64,000 bases of DNA from Micrococcales bacterium (GTDB taxonomy: Bacteria > Actinomycetota > Actinomycetes > Actinomycetales > Dermatophilaceae). Below, one piece after another: positions 27,577 through 35,477 of this stretch. Positions within the stretch are counted from its first letter, which is position 1; each line of letters begins with the position of its first letter. Location of the stretch: contig JAJTBD010000020.1 of the NCBI GenBank assembly GCA_021287075.1, positions 1 through 64,000 on the forward strand, written 5' to 3'. The notes under the pieces are model-generated. The model was not told the DNA's origin. It did not search any database and worked only from the letters and a program-made list of their open reading frames with translations. A program made the translations under genes and the position numbers.

Positions 27577-28962
27577 TCAGAGCCGGCGGAGCAGGACGAC
27601 CACGACGGTGCGCAGCAGGATCTGGAGGTCGAGCAGGGAGGACCAGTCCACGGCGTACTGGAGGTCGTAGCCGAGCTTGTACTCGGGGTGGGTGTGATAG
27701 CGGCCCTCGATCTGGGCCAGGCCGGTGAGCCCGGGCGGCACCCCATGACGGCGGGCATAGCCGGGGACGCGCTCCTCGAAGCGGGCGACCAGCTCGGGGC
27801 GCTCGGGCCGCGGCCCGACCAGCGACATCTCGCCCTTGAGGACATTCCACAGCTGGGGCAGCTCGTCGGCACGGGTCTCGCGCACCCAGTTGCAGCCGGG
27901 GATGATGCGCGAGTCGCCCTTCTCCGCCAGCCGGGCGCCCTTGCCGTCGGCCTCGGCGTCGGTGCGCATCGTGCGGAACTTGTACATCGTGAAGACCTTG
28001 CCGCCGAGCCCCACCCGCTCCTGGCGATAGAACAGCGGCGAGCCCGCGACCCGCCACTGATAGAGCACGACCGCCAGCAGGGCCAGCACCCACACGGGCG
28101 CGGCCAGCGCCAGCATGAGCAGGTCGAAGACGCGCTTGAGCCGCAGCTGGTAGCCGGGCATCTCCTGCGTGCGGGTCATCACAAACGGCATGCCCGCGAT
28201 CTCGCGGATGCCGGCGAGGCCATAGGTGACCTCCTGGCCGGTGACCCGCAGCAGGCAGGTGACGTTGTCGTCGACCAGCTCGTCGATGGTGTCGGGGAAG
28301 AGCCGACCGAGCCACGAGGGCGTGACGACCATGACATCGGTGGCCGAGGTGCGGGCGACGGCGCCGAGCACCTCCCCCGGCCGGTCGACGACCTCGACGA
28401 CGCGCAGCTCGCTGCCGGCCGCCTTCATGCTGAGCATCGCCGGTTCGAGGTCGACCGGGTCGCCGGCCATGACGATGCGCAGCGGGCCGAGCCTGCGGGT
28501 GCGCAGGTGGTTGGCCAGCATCCGGTTGGCCGTCAGGGCCAGCGCGGCGATGGGGATATAGGCCAGCAGGTTCAGCACCGGGAAGGGCAGCGCCCGGCCG
28601 GTGACATAGCCGAACTCGCGCGCAGCACCGGTCAGCAGCAGGTTGAGCAGCGCGATCATGCCGCCGGCGAGCAGCATCTGCCGCACGATCCGCGGGAACA
28701 TCGGCGCGCTGCCGAGCCGCGGCTCGCGCTCATAGAGCCCGCCGAAATACAGCGTCAGCTGGGAGACCAGCCCCGCCGCGAGGAAGGAGACGGCATAGGC
28801 GCCGAGCGGGAAGGTCGGCCAGCCGCGACCGAACCGCAGCAGCATGATCAGGGCCGGGATCACGATCAGCACGATCGCGTCCAGCACCATGATCAGCCGG
28901 AACCCCCGTGCGTTCAGCTTGCGCAGCCGACGCACGTGTCCGGGACTACGGACGGTCGCCAC
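27577..28962 (-). CDS. Polyprenyl glycosylphosphotransferase (WbaP/CpsE-like sugar transferase)
   Basis: A 461-residue membrane protein that would transfer a sugar-1-phosphate to undecaprenyl phosphate. Four N-terminal hydrophobic segments (about 20-140) precede a nucleotide-binding-like region (LRIVMAGDPVDLEP) and the C-terminal bacterial sugar transferase domain from about 275, with KRVFDLLMLALAAPVWVLALL, YKFRTMRTDAE, ELPQLWNVLKGEMSLVGPRPERPE and GLTGLAQIEGRYH. The GTG at 28962 follows glyA by 9 bases with AGGAG touching the start, so the start could lie slightly downstream. In mycobacteria this slot before atp holds WecA, an unrelated transferase. Confidence 0.9.
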   Translation of the reverse strand: MATVRSPGHVRRLRKLNARGFRLIMVLDAIVLIVIPALIMLLRFGRGWPTFPLGAYAVSFLAAGLVSQLTLYFGGLYEREPRLGSAPMFPRIVRQMLLAGGMIALLNLLLTGAAREFGYVTGRALPFPVLNLLAYIPIAALALTANRMLANHLRTRRLGPLRIVMAGDPVDLEPAMLSMKAAGSELRVVEVVDRPGEVLGAVARTSATDVMVVTPSWLGRLFPDTIDELVDDNVTCLLRVTGQEVTYGLAGIREIAGMPFVMTRTQEMPGYQLRLKRVFDLLMLALAAPVWVLALLAVVLYQWRVAGSPLFYRQERVGLGGKVFTMYKFRTMRTDAEADGKGARLAEKGDSRIIPGCNWVRETRADELPQLWNVLKGEMSLVGPRPERPELVARFEERVPGYARRHGVPPGLTGLAQIEGRYHTHPEYKLGYDLQYAVDWSSLLDLQILLRTVVVVLLRRL

Positions 28963-28971
28963 CTCCTGGGA

Positions 28972-30249
28972 TCAGCGCGGGTATGCCGGGAAGCGCGTGA
29001 CGAGCTCGCTCACCTGGGCGCGCACATCCTTGGAGACCGACCCGTCGGCGTCGCCGTCGCCCTGGGTGACCGCCGTGTGGATCAGCGCGGCGATCGTCTT
29101 CATCTCCTCGACGCCCATGCCCTGGGTGGTCACGCACGGCGTGCCGACCCGGATGCCGGAGGCGATGTTGGGCTTCTGCGGGTCGAACGGGATGGCGTTC
29201 TTGTTGAGCACGATCCCCGCCGCGTCGGCGCGCTGCTCGGCCTCGGCGCCGGTCACGCCGACGCCCTGGAGGTCGAGGAGCGAGAGGTGGGTGTCGGTGC
29301 CGCCGGTGATCGGGCGGATGCCGCGGGCGTCCAGCTCCTTGGCGAGCGTCGCGGAGTTGTCGATGACCTGGCGGGTGTACGCGGCATACTCCTCGGTCGC
29401 GCACTCCTTGAAGTTGACCGCCTTGGCGGCGATCGTGTGCATCTGGGGGCCGCCCTGCATCATCGGGAAGATCGCCTTGTCGAGCCTGGCGGCGTGCTCC
29501 TCGCGGCAGACCAGCGCACCCGAGCGGGGGCCGCGCAGGACCTTGTGGGTGGTGAAGGTGACTACGTCGGCGTAGGGCACCGGGGAGGGGATCGCCTTGC
29601 CGGCGACCAGGCCGATGAAGTGGGCGGCGTCGACCCAGAAGATCGCCCCGACCTCGTCGGCGATGGCGCGGAAGCGCTCGAAGTCGATCAGGCGCGGGAT
29701 CGCCGAGCCGCCGGCGCAGATGACCTTGGGGCGGTGCTCCTTGGCGAGACGCTCGACCTCGTCGTAGTCGATGTCCTCGGTCTCCTTGTTGACGCCATAG
29801 GGCACCGGGTTGAACCACTTGCCGGAGAAGGAGACCTTGGCGCCGTGGGTGAGGTGCCCGCCGTGGGGCAGGCTCATCGCGAGGAAGGTGTCGCCGGGCT
29901 GCATGAACGCGCCGTAGACGGCCTGGTTGGCGCTGGCGCCGGAGTGCGCCTGCACGTTGGCGTGGTCGGCGCCGAAGAGGGCCTTGCAGCGCTCGATCGC
30001 GAGCTCCTCGGCCTTGTCGACCTCGGCGCACCCGCCGTAGTAGCGGCGGCCGGGGTAGCCCTCGGCGTACTTGTTGGACAGCGTCGAGCCGAGCGCGGTC
30101 AGGACCGCCGGGGAGCTGAGGTTCTCGCTCGCGATGAGCTGGAGGCCGCCGCGGATGCGGTCGAGCTCGGAGATCAGGACGGCGGAGATCTCGGGGTCGA
30201 AGGCCGACAGGGCCTCGTAGTCGGACCCGTAGAAAGTCGACTCGGTCAT
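28972..30249 (-). CDS. glyA: Serine hydroxymethyltransferase
   Basis: A 425-residue PLP enzyme interconverting serine and glycine with tetrahydrofolate. The PLP lysine is in TFTTHKVLRGPRSG near residue 233; SENLSSPAVLTALGS, YYGGCAEVD and AHSGASANQAVY are standard. The ATG at 30249 is preceded by GAAGGAG. An upstream in-frame extension of 13 codons is unlikely. No glycine riboswitch-like fold was recognised in the 160-base leader, which carries three GTATGCC motifs. Confidence 0.97.
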   Translation of the reverse strand: MTESTFYGSDYEALSAFDPEISAVLISELDRIRGGLQLIASENLSSPAVLTALGSTLSNKYAEGYPGRRYYGGCAEVDKAEELAIERCKALFGADHANVQAHSGASANQAVYGAFMQPGDTFLAMSLPHGGHLTHGAKVSFSGKWFNPVPYGVNKETEDIDYDEVERLAKEHRPKVICAGGSAIPRLIDFERFRAIADEVGAIFWVDAAHFIGLVAGKAIPSPVPYADVVTFTTHKVLRGPRSGALVCREEHAARLDKAIFPMMQGGPQMHTIAAKAVNFKECATEEYAAYTRQVIDNSATLAKELDARGIRPITGGTDTHLSLLDLQGVGVTGAEAEQRADAAGIVLNKNAIPFDPQKPNIASGIRVGTPCVTTQGMGVEEMKTIAALIHTAVTQGDGDADGSVSKDVRAQVSELVTRFPAYPR

Positions 30250-30412
30250 GACAGAGGGTGCTCCTTCGCGAGGTGTGGCTGCCCGCAAACTCTATTGCCT
30301 CCCCTGGGGTGGGCCGACATCGGCACTCCGTGGGCGGCCTGGGCAGTTGGTATGCCGCGCACCCGGTATGCCGTGTGCCCGGCCGTTGGCCGGGTGGCTC
30401 AGTCCGCGACTC

Positions 30413-31183
30413 TCAGTCCGCGGCCCCGGACCCGTGCCGGCTGACGTAGTCGTCGCGGGCGTCGCCCTCGGGCTGCCCGCCCTCCCCTGGCACGGCGGGC
30501 TGCCCCTCCGGCTCGGCGACGTCGGACTGCCCGGCGCCGTCGTCCGGCTCGGCGACGTCGGCGACCCGCATGATCTCCTCGGCCGGGATGGCGCCCTCGC
30601 GCAGCACGACGGGGACGGGCCCGGTGCAGTCGACGATCGTCGAGGGGACGTTGTCGGCGCAGGGTCCGCCGTCGAGATAGACGCTGACGGCCGAGCCCAG
30701 CTGGGTGGCCGCCTCGAGCACGGTCGTCGCGGCCGGGGAGCCGGTGCGGTTGGCGCTGGTGACGGCCATCGGGCCGATCTCCTGGAGGAGCGCGAGCGCG
30801 ATCTCGCTGTCGGGCTGGCGCAGGGCGACCGTGCCGTTGGTCTCGCCCAGGTCCCACATGAGGGAGGGCTGGGCCTGCACGACGATCGTCAGCGGCCCCG
30901 GCCAGTAGTCGCCGATCAGCCGGCGGGTGTAGTCCCTGACGGAGTCGGCCAGCCCGTCGACGGTGCGGGCGTTGGGGATCAGGACCGGCGGCGGCATCTC
31001 GCGCCCGCGGCCCTTGGCGGCCAGCAGTGCGGCGACGGCGTCGGCGCGGAAGGCGTCACAGCCGATGCCATAGACGGTGTCGGTCGGCAGCACGACCACC
31101 TCGCCGTGGCGCACGGCCTCGGCCGCCTGGTCGATCGCCTCCCGCCGGCCGTCCTCGCTGGTCGCATCCACAACTGGGCTCAT
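30413..31183 (-). CDS. tsaC: L-threonylcarbamoyladenylate synthase (TsaC/Sua5)
   Basis: A 256-residue YrdC-like enzyme making threonylcarbamoyl-AMP for the t6A37 tRNA modification. Signature segments are VVVLPTDTVYGIGCDAF at about 29-45, LLAAKGRGREMPPPVLI, SLMWDLGETNGTVALRQPD, SANRTGSPAATT near 144 and STIVDCT. The YrdC domain ends near 207; the remaining 50 residues are an acidic, Gly/Pro-rich tail without a recognisable Sua5 domain. It follows prmC, the classic actinobacterial order. Confidence 0.93.
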   Translation of the reverse strand: MSPVVDATSEDGRREAIDQAAEAVRHGEVVVLPTDTVYGIGCDAFRADAVAALLAAKGRGREMPPPVLIPNARTVDGLADSVRDYTRRLIGDYWPGPLTIVVQAQPSLMWDLGETNGTVALRQPDSEIALALLQEIGPMAVTSANRTGSPAATTVLEAATQLGSAVSVYLDGGPCADNVPSTIVDCTGPVPVVLREGAIPAEEIMRVADVAEPDDGAGQSDVAEPEGQPAVPGEGGQPEGDARDDYVSRHGSGAAD

Positions 31184-31220
31184 GCGCCCAAGGGTATGCC
31201 GCGGGGAATCCTGGACAAAT

Positions 31221-31263
31221 GTGGTCGCCGCACTGCCATCGACAGCACTGTCGTGACCACACT
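31221..31263. repeat. 43-bp GTGGTC...GACCACACT intergenic element (copy 2)
   Basis: Lies in the 105-base gap between prmC and tsaC, next to a lone GGGTATGCCGCGG at 31193-31205. It has the same length, ends and core as the copy at 27308-27350. Confidence 0.65.
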
Positions 31264-31288
31264 CCGTCAGCCAGTCCTCGTCGGCGCG

Positions 31289-32173
31289 TCAGTCCTCGTC
31301 GGCGCGGACGGCGACGACGCAGCGCGGCCGCCCGGAGAGGTCCTGGCGGTCGATGACCTGCGACCAGCTGCCCGTGCCGAGCAGCGCGGTGGGCAGGGTG
31401 GCGCCCTGGGCGTCGGCGTGCTCCATCACCAGCACTCCCCCGGGCCGCAGCAGGCTGGCCGCGCGGGCCGCGACCAGGCGCGGGATCGCGAGGCCGTCGG
31501 CGGAGCCGCCATAGAGCGCGATCGACGGGTCGTGGTCGCGGACCTCGGGGTCGATCGGCACCTGGCCGGAGGGGATATAGGGCGGGTTGGAGACGACGAC
31601 ATCGACCAGGGCGTCGAGCTCGGGCAGGGCCCGGGTCGCGTCGTCGTGGTGCAGCTCGACGTCGAGGCCGAGCTCGTCGCGGTTGCGCTCCAGCCAGGCG
31701 AAGGCCTCGGCCGAGACCTCGACTGCGTGGACGCGGGTCTGGGGCCGCTCGGCCTTGATCGACAGCGCGATCGCGCCGGAGCCGGAGCACAGGTCGACCA
31801 CGACGGGCTCGACCTGCCGGGTGTCGGCCAGCTCGTCGATGGCCTCCAGGGCCCGGTCGACGACCGTCTCGGTCTCGGGCCGCGGCACGAAGACGCCCGG
31901 CCCCACCGACAGCTCGATCGTGCGGAATGCCGCGTGGCCGGTCAGGTGCTGGAGCGGCACCCGGCGGGCGCGCTCGTCCACGAGCTCCTCGAGGCCCGCC
32001 GGCGACTCGTGCCCGAGGGCCATGCGGCGGCGGATCTCGCCGGCGTCGACGCCGGCGGCGTGCGCGGCCAGGGCGATGGCGTCATGCTCGGCGGAGGGCA
32101 CCCCCGCCTCGACCAGGCGGGCGACCGCGGCGCGGACGGACTGCGCGAGAGGCACCTGCACGGCATTCATCAT
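31289..32173 (-). CDS. prmC: Peptide chain release factor N5-glutamine methyltransferase
   Basis: A 294-residue SAM-dependent methyltransferase that modifies the GGQ glutamine of release factors. The SAM loop is VVDLCSGSGAIAL and the catalytic NPPY motif is in VVSNPPYIPSGQVP near 196. Its ATG overlaps the TGA of prfA, coupling it to its substrate; a second ATG directly follows and could also be used. Confidence 0.95.
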   Translation of the reverse strand: MMNAVQVPLAQSVRAAVARLVEAGVPSAEHDAIALAAHAAGVDAGEIRRRMALGHESPAGLEELVDERARRVPLQHLTGHAAFRTIELSVGPGVFVPRPETETVVDRALEAIDELADTRQVEPVVVDLCSGSGAIALSIKAERPQTRVHAVEVSAEAFAWLERNRDELGLDVELHHDDATRALPELDALVDVVVSNPPYIPSGQVPIDPEVRDHDPSIALYGGSADGLAIPRLVAARAASLLRPGGVLVMEHADAQGATLPTALLGTGSWSQVIDRQDLSGRPRCVVAVRADED

Positions 32174-33255
32174 CAGGCGCTCCCCTCGGCCATCGCCGCC
32201 ATCCGGGCCGCCTCGTCGGCGTCGACCGCCGACTGGACCACGGCGTCGAGCTCGCCGTCGAGGACGACGTCGAGGTTGTAGGACTTGTAGCCGGTGCGGT
32301 GGTCGGAGATGCGGTTCTCCGGGAAGTTGTAGGTGCGGATCCGCTCGGAGCGGTCGACGGTGCGCACCTGGGAGCGGCGGGCCGCGCTGGCCTCGGCGTC
32401 AGCCTCTTCCTGGGCGATCTGGTGCAGCCGCGCGCGCAGCACGCGCATGGCCGACTCCTTGTTCTGGAGCTGCGACTTCTCGTTCTGGCAGCTGACGACG
32501 ACGCCGGTGGGCAGGTGGGTGATGCGCACGGCCGAGTCGGTGGTGTTGACGCTCTGCCCGCCGGGCCCGGAGCTGCGATAGACGTCGATCTTGAGGTCAT
32601 TGGGGCCGATCTCGATCTCGACCTCCTCGGCCTCGGGCATGACGAGCACGCCGGCGGCGGAGGTGTGGATGCGCCCCTGGCTCTCGGTGACGGGGACGCG
32701 CTGCACGCGGTGCACGCCGCCCTCGTATTTCAGCCGCGCCCACGGCGCATCGCCGGGCTCGGCCACGCCCTTGGCCTTGACCCCGACCCGCACGTCCTTG
32801 TAGCCGCCGAGGTCGGACTCGGTGGCGTCGATGACCTCGGTCTTCCAGCCGCGCCGCTCGGCATAGCGCAGATACATGCGCAGCAGGTCGCCGGCGAAGA
32901 GGGCCGACTCCTCGCCGCCCTCCCCCGCCTTGACCTCGAGGATCACGTCGCGGTCGTCGTCGGGGTCGCGCGGCAGGAGCAGGGTGCGCAGCCGCTCCTC
33001 GGTCTCGGTGAGGGTGGCCTCGAGCGCGGGGATCTCCTCGGCGAATGCCGCGTCCTCGGCCGCCAGCTCGCGGGCTGCGGCCAGGTCGTCCTGGGCCGCG
33101 TGCCAGGCGCGGTATGCCGCGACCGTCGGTCCCAGCTGCGCGTATCGCTTGTTGAGCCGGCGGACGAGGTCCTGGTCGCCGAAGACCTCCGGGTCGGCCA
33201 GCTGGCGCTCCAGATCGGCATACTCCGAGACGAGTGCGGCGGCGGACTCGAGCAT
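32173..33255 (-). CDS. prfA: Peptide chain release factor 1
   Basis: A 360-residue class I release factor for UAA/UAG. The catalytic [17 protein letters not shown] is near residue 230 and the stop-codon tripeptide PVT is in [15 protein letters not shown] near 183. The ATG at 33255 ([16 protein letters not shown]) matches homologous N termini and has AGGAAG five bases upstream; ATG at 33258 and TTG at 33270 are in-frame alternatives. Confidence 0.96.
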   Translation of the reverse strand: MLESAAALVSEYADLERQLADPEVFGDQDLVRRLNKRYAQLGPTVAAYRAWHAAQDDLAAARELAAEDAAFAEEIPALEATLTETEERLRTLLLPRDPDDDRDVILEVKAGEGGEESALFAGDLLRMYLRYAERRGWKTEVIDATESDLGGYKDVRVGVKAKGVAEPGDAPWARLKYEGGVHRVQRVPVTESQGRIHTSAAGVLVMPEAEEVEIEIGPNDLKIDVYRSSGPGGQSVNTTDSAVRITHLPTGVVVSCQNEKSQLQNKESAMRVLRARLHQIAQEEADAEASAARRSQVRTVDRSERIRTYNFPENRISDHRTGYKSYNLDVVLDGELDAVVQSAVDADEAARMAAMAEGSA

Positions 33256-33327
33256 CATCACTTCCTGCAACGGCGATACGGCGGGTGGGGTTCCGGTCCC
33301 CGGGCACCCGGCCCCGGGGTCACCCCG

Positions 33328-33361
33328 AGCGCTTTAGCCCAATTGGGCACAAACGCCCCGG
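33328..33361. repeat. Intergenic GCCCAATTGGGC repeat between rpmE and prfA
   Basis: GCGCTTTAGCCCAATTGGGC followed by ACAAACGCCCC matches the elements beside meaB, atp and thrB. Non-coding. Confidence 0.7.
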
Positions 33362-33414
33362 GCACAGCGCAGCGCCGGCTCCCGCGAGGTGCGGGTGCCG
33401 GCGCTGTGGCGGTG

Positions 33415-33633
33415 CTACTTGGCCTGGGCCTTCTTGGCGTAGCGCGCGTTGAAGCGGGCGACGCGGCCACCGGTGTCGAGGATCTTCTGCTTGCCCGTGT
33501 AGAACGGGTGGCAGTTGGAGCAGACCTCGACGTGGATCTGGCCCGACTGGGCCGTCGACCGGGTCGAGAAGGTGTTGCCACAGGTGCACGTCACCGTGGT
33601 CTCGGCGTAGCTGGGGTGGATGTCCTTCTGCAC
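33415..33633 (-). CDS. rpmE: 50S ribosomal protein bL31, zinc-binding form
   Basis: A 72-residue bL31 with four Cys (Cys16, Cys18, Cys38, Cys41 in TCTCGN and [14 protein letters not shown]), i.e. the zinc-containing C+ form. GTG start at 33633 with AGGAGAG upstream. It precedes prfA on the same strand; the 160-base gap carries one intergenic repeat and may hold a terminator. Confidence 0.97.
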   Translation of the reverse strand: MQKDIHPSYAETTVTCTCGNTFSTRSTAQSGQIHVEVCSNCHPFYTGKQKILDTGGRVARFNARYAKKAQAK

Positions 33634-33801
33634 TGCGCTCTCCTAGTTTGTGGTCGGGCCGGGTCGGCGGGATCTGCCCGTATGCCGTGAACCGGTCCAG
33701 CGCTCAAGTGTGCCAGAGATCCGGCACGCTGCCCAAACCGCCCGCACCCCCGGGGGTATTCCCAGCGCGCGCGATGCGCCGCGCGGACCTACCGTGGGCG
33801 G

Positions 33802-35373
33802 ATGACAGCCAACGAGCCACGCGGGGCGAGCAGCACCGGCGAGAGCGAGAGCCTCACCCGCACCAAGCCCATCGAGACCGTCCTGCGCCAGAACGACGAC
33901 ACCGCCGAGGGCGGCGGGGGCGGCGGACTGGCCCGCAATCTCACGGCCAAGGACCTGATGGGCTTCGGCATCGGGATCGTCATCGGCACCGGCATCTTCA
34001 CCCTGACCGGGACCAGCGCCAAGAACTTCGCCGGCCCGGGCGTGGTGCTCAGCTTCCTCATCGCCGGCGCGGTCAGCCTGCTCGCGGCGCTCTGCTATGC
34101 CGAGCTGGCGGCGGCCGTCCCGACGGCGGGCAGCTCCTATACCTACGCCTACACCACGATCGGCGAGATCTTCGCGTGGATCATCGCCTGGGACCTGATC
34201 CTCGAGTTCGCCCTCGGCGCCGCCGTCGTGGCGCGCGGCTGGTCGGGCTATCTCCAGGAGGCCTTCGGTCTGCCCCAGGCGTGGTTCGGCGAGGAGAACT
34301 CGGTGGTCAACCTCGGCGCCGTCGCCATCACGCTCGTCCTCGGGCTGGTCGCCGCGGTCGGCATCCGCGAGTCCAAGTGGGTCACCAACCTGCTCGTGCT
34401 CATCAAGGTCAGCGTCTGCCTCTTCGTCATCGCCGTCGGCGCCTTCTTCGTCAAGGCCGCCAACCTCTCCCCCTTCATCCCCGAGTCCCGGCCGATGCCG
34501 AGCGGCACCACCGCCGAGGGGCTCAAGCAGCCGCTGTGGCAGTGGGTCACCCAGGCCACGCCCACGGCATTCGGCATGTCGGGCATCCTCGTGGCGTCGG
34601 CCATCGTCTTCTTCGCCTACAGCGGCTTCGAGGCCGTCGCCAACCTCGGCGAGGAGACCAAGGACCCCGGCAAGGACATGCCGCGGGGCCTGATCGGGAC
34701 GCTCGCCATCTGCACCGTGCTCTATGTCGGCGTCTGCATCGTGCTCACCGGCATGGTCAAGTACACCCAGCTGTCCGAGGGCGCGCCGATCTCGGACGCC
34801 TTCGACCAGGTGGGCCTCGGCTGGGCCTCGGTGCTGATCGGCATCGCCGCGGTGGCCGGCCTGAGCTCGGTCATCCTGGTCGACATCGTGGCCATGGGCC
34901 GCATCGGCTTCGCCCTCTGCCGCGACGGCCTGCTGCCCAAGTCGATCGGCGAGGTCTCCCCCCGCTTCCACACCCCGCTGCGCATCACGGTCGCCACGAC
35001 CCTGGTGATCGCCCTGCTCGGCGCCTTCGTGCCGCTGACGACGCTGGCCGAGATGGTCTCGATCGGCACGCTCTTCGCGTTCCTCGTCGTCTCGATCGCC
35101 GTCGCCGTGCTGCGCCGCACCAAGCCCCACATGCACCGGCCCTTCCACACCCCGGCGGTCCCGCTGCTGCCGATCATCTCGGGCCTGTCCTGCGTGGCGC
35201 TGATGTCCAGCCTCGCCGTCGAGACCTGGCTGCGTTTCGTCGTGTGGCTGGTCATCGGCCTGGGCATCTATTTCTTCTACGGCCGCAAGCACTCCCACCT
35301 CGCGCCGGGCAATCTCGTCGCCGGCGCCTACTCCCACCGCCGCGACGAGGGGCCCGTCGACGACGCGCGCTGA
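33802..35373 (+). CDS. APC-superfamily amino acid permease (cationic amino acid transporter type)
   Basis: A 523-residue, 12-14-helix permease. The helix 1 motif MGFGIGIVIGTGIFTLTGT lies at about 53-71, the CAT-like consensus YAELAAAVPTAGSSYTYAY near 100 and FFAYSGFEAVANLGEETKDPGKDMPRG near 270. The C-terminal region MHRPFHTPAVPLLPIISGLSC is typical of YfnA/CAT transporters, suggesting cationic or neutral amino acids. It is plus-strand, inserted between rho and rpmE, two genes that are neighbours in mycobacteria. Ends at a double hairpin. Confidence 0.92.
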   Translation: MTANEPRGASSTGESESLTRTKPIETVLRQNDDTAEGGGGGGLARNLTAKDLMGFGIGIVIGTGIFTLTGTSAKNFAGPGVVLSFLIAGAVSLLAALCYAELAAAVPTAGSSYTYAYTTIGEIFAWIIAWDLILEFALGAAVVARGWSGYLQEAFGLPQAWFGEENSVVNLGAVAITLVLGLVAAVGIRESKWVTNLLVLIKVSVCLFVIAVGAFFVKAANLSPFIPESRPMPSGTTAEGLKQPLWQWVTQATPTAFGMSGILVASAIVFFAYSGFEAVANLGEETKDPGKDMPRGLIGTLAICTVLYVGVCIVLTGMVKYTQLSEGAPISDAFDQVGLGWASVLIGIAAVAGLSSVILVDIVAMGRIGFALCRDGLLPKSIGEVSPRFHTPLRITVATTLVIALLGAFVPLTTLAEMVSIGTLFAFLVVSIAVAVLRRTKPHMHRPFHTPAVPLLPIISGLSCVALMSSLAVETWLRFVVWLVIGLGIYFFYGRKHSHLAPGNLVAGAYSHRRDEGPVDDAR

Positions 35374-35393
35374 GCCGGGGGCGCACACGCACG

Positions 35394-35423
35394 AGGGCCC
35401 GTCACCTGATGGTGACGGGCCCT
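35394..35423 (+). terminator. Hairpin after the permease gene
   Basis: Perfect 13-bp stem AGGGCCCGTCACC/GGTGACGGGCCCT with a TGAT loop, 20 bases after the permease stop. Confidence 0.8.
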
Positions 35424-35430
35424 GCGCATG

Positions 35431-35475
35431 AGGTGGGGTATGCCGCGGGGCGCGGCCCCGCGGCATACCCCACCT
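35431..35475. terminator. 21-bp perfect hairpin between convergent permease and rho
   Basis: Arms of 21 bp (35431-35451 and 35455-35475), containing GGGGTATGCCGCGGGG, surround a 3-base loop and end 2 bases before the rho stop. Probably bidirectional; also a GTATGCCG family member. Confidence 0.8.
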
Positions 35476-35477
35476 GA

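Noticed and set aside
30250..30412. Glycine or folate riboswitch before glyA
   Set aside because: No conserved aptamer core could be recognised; the leader shows only GTATGCC motifs.
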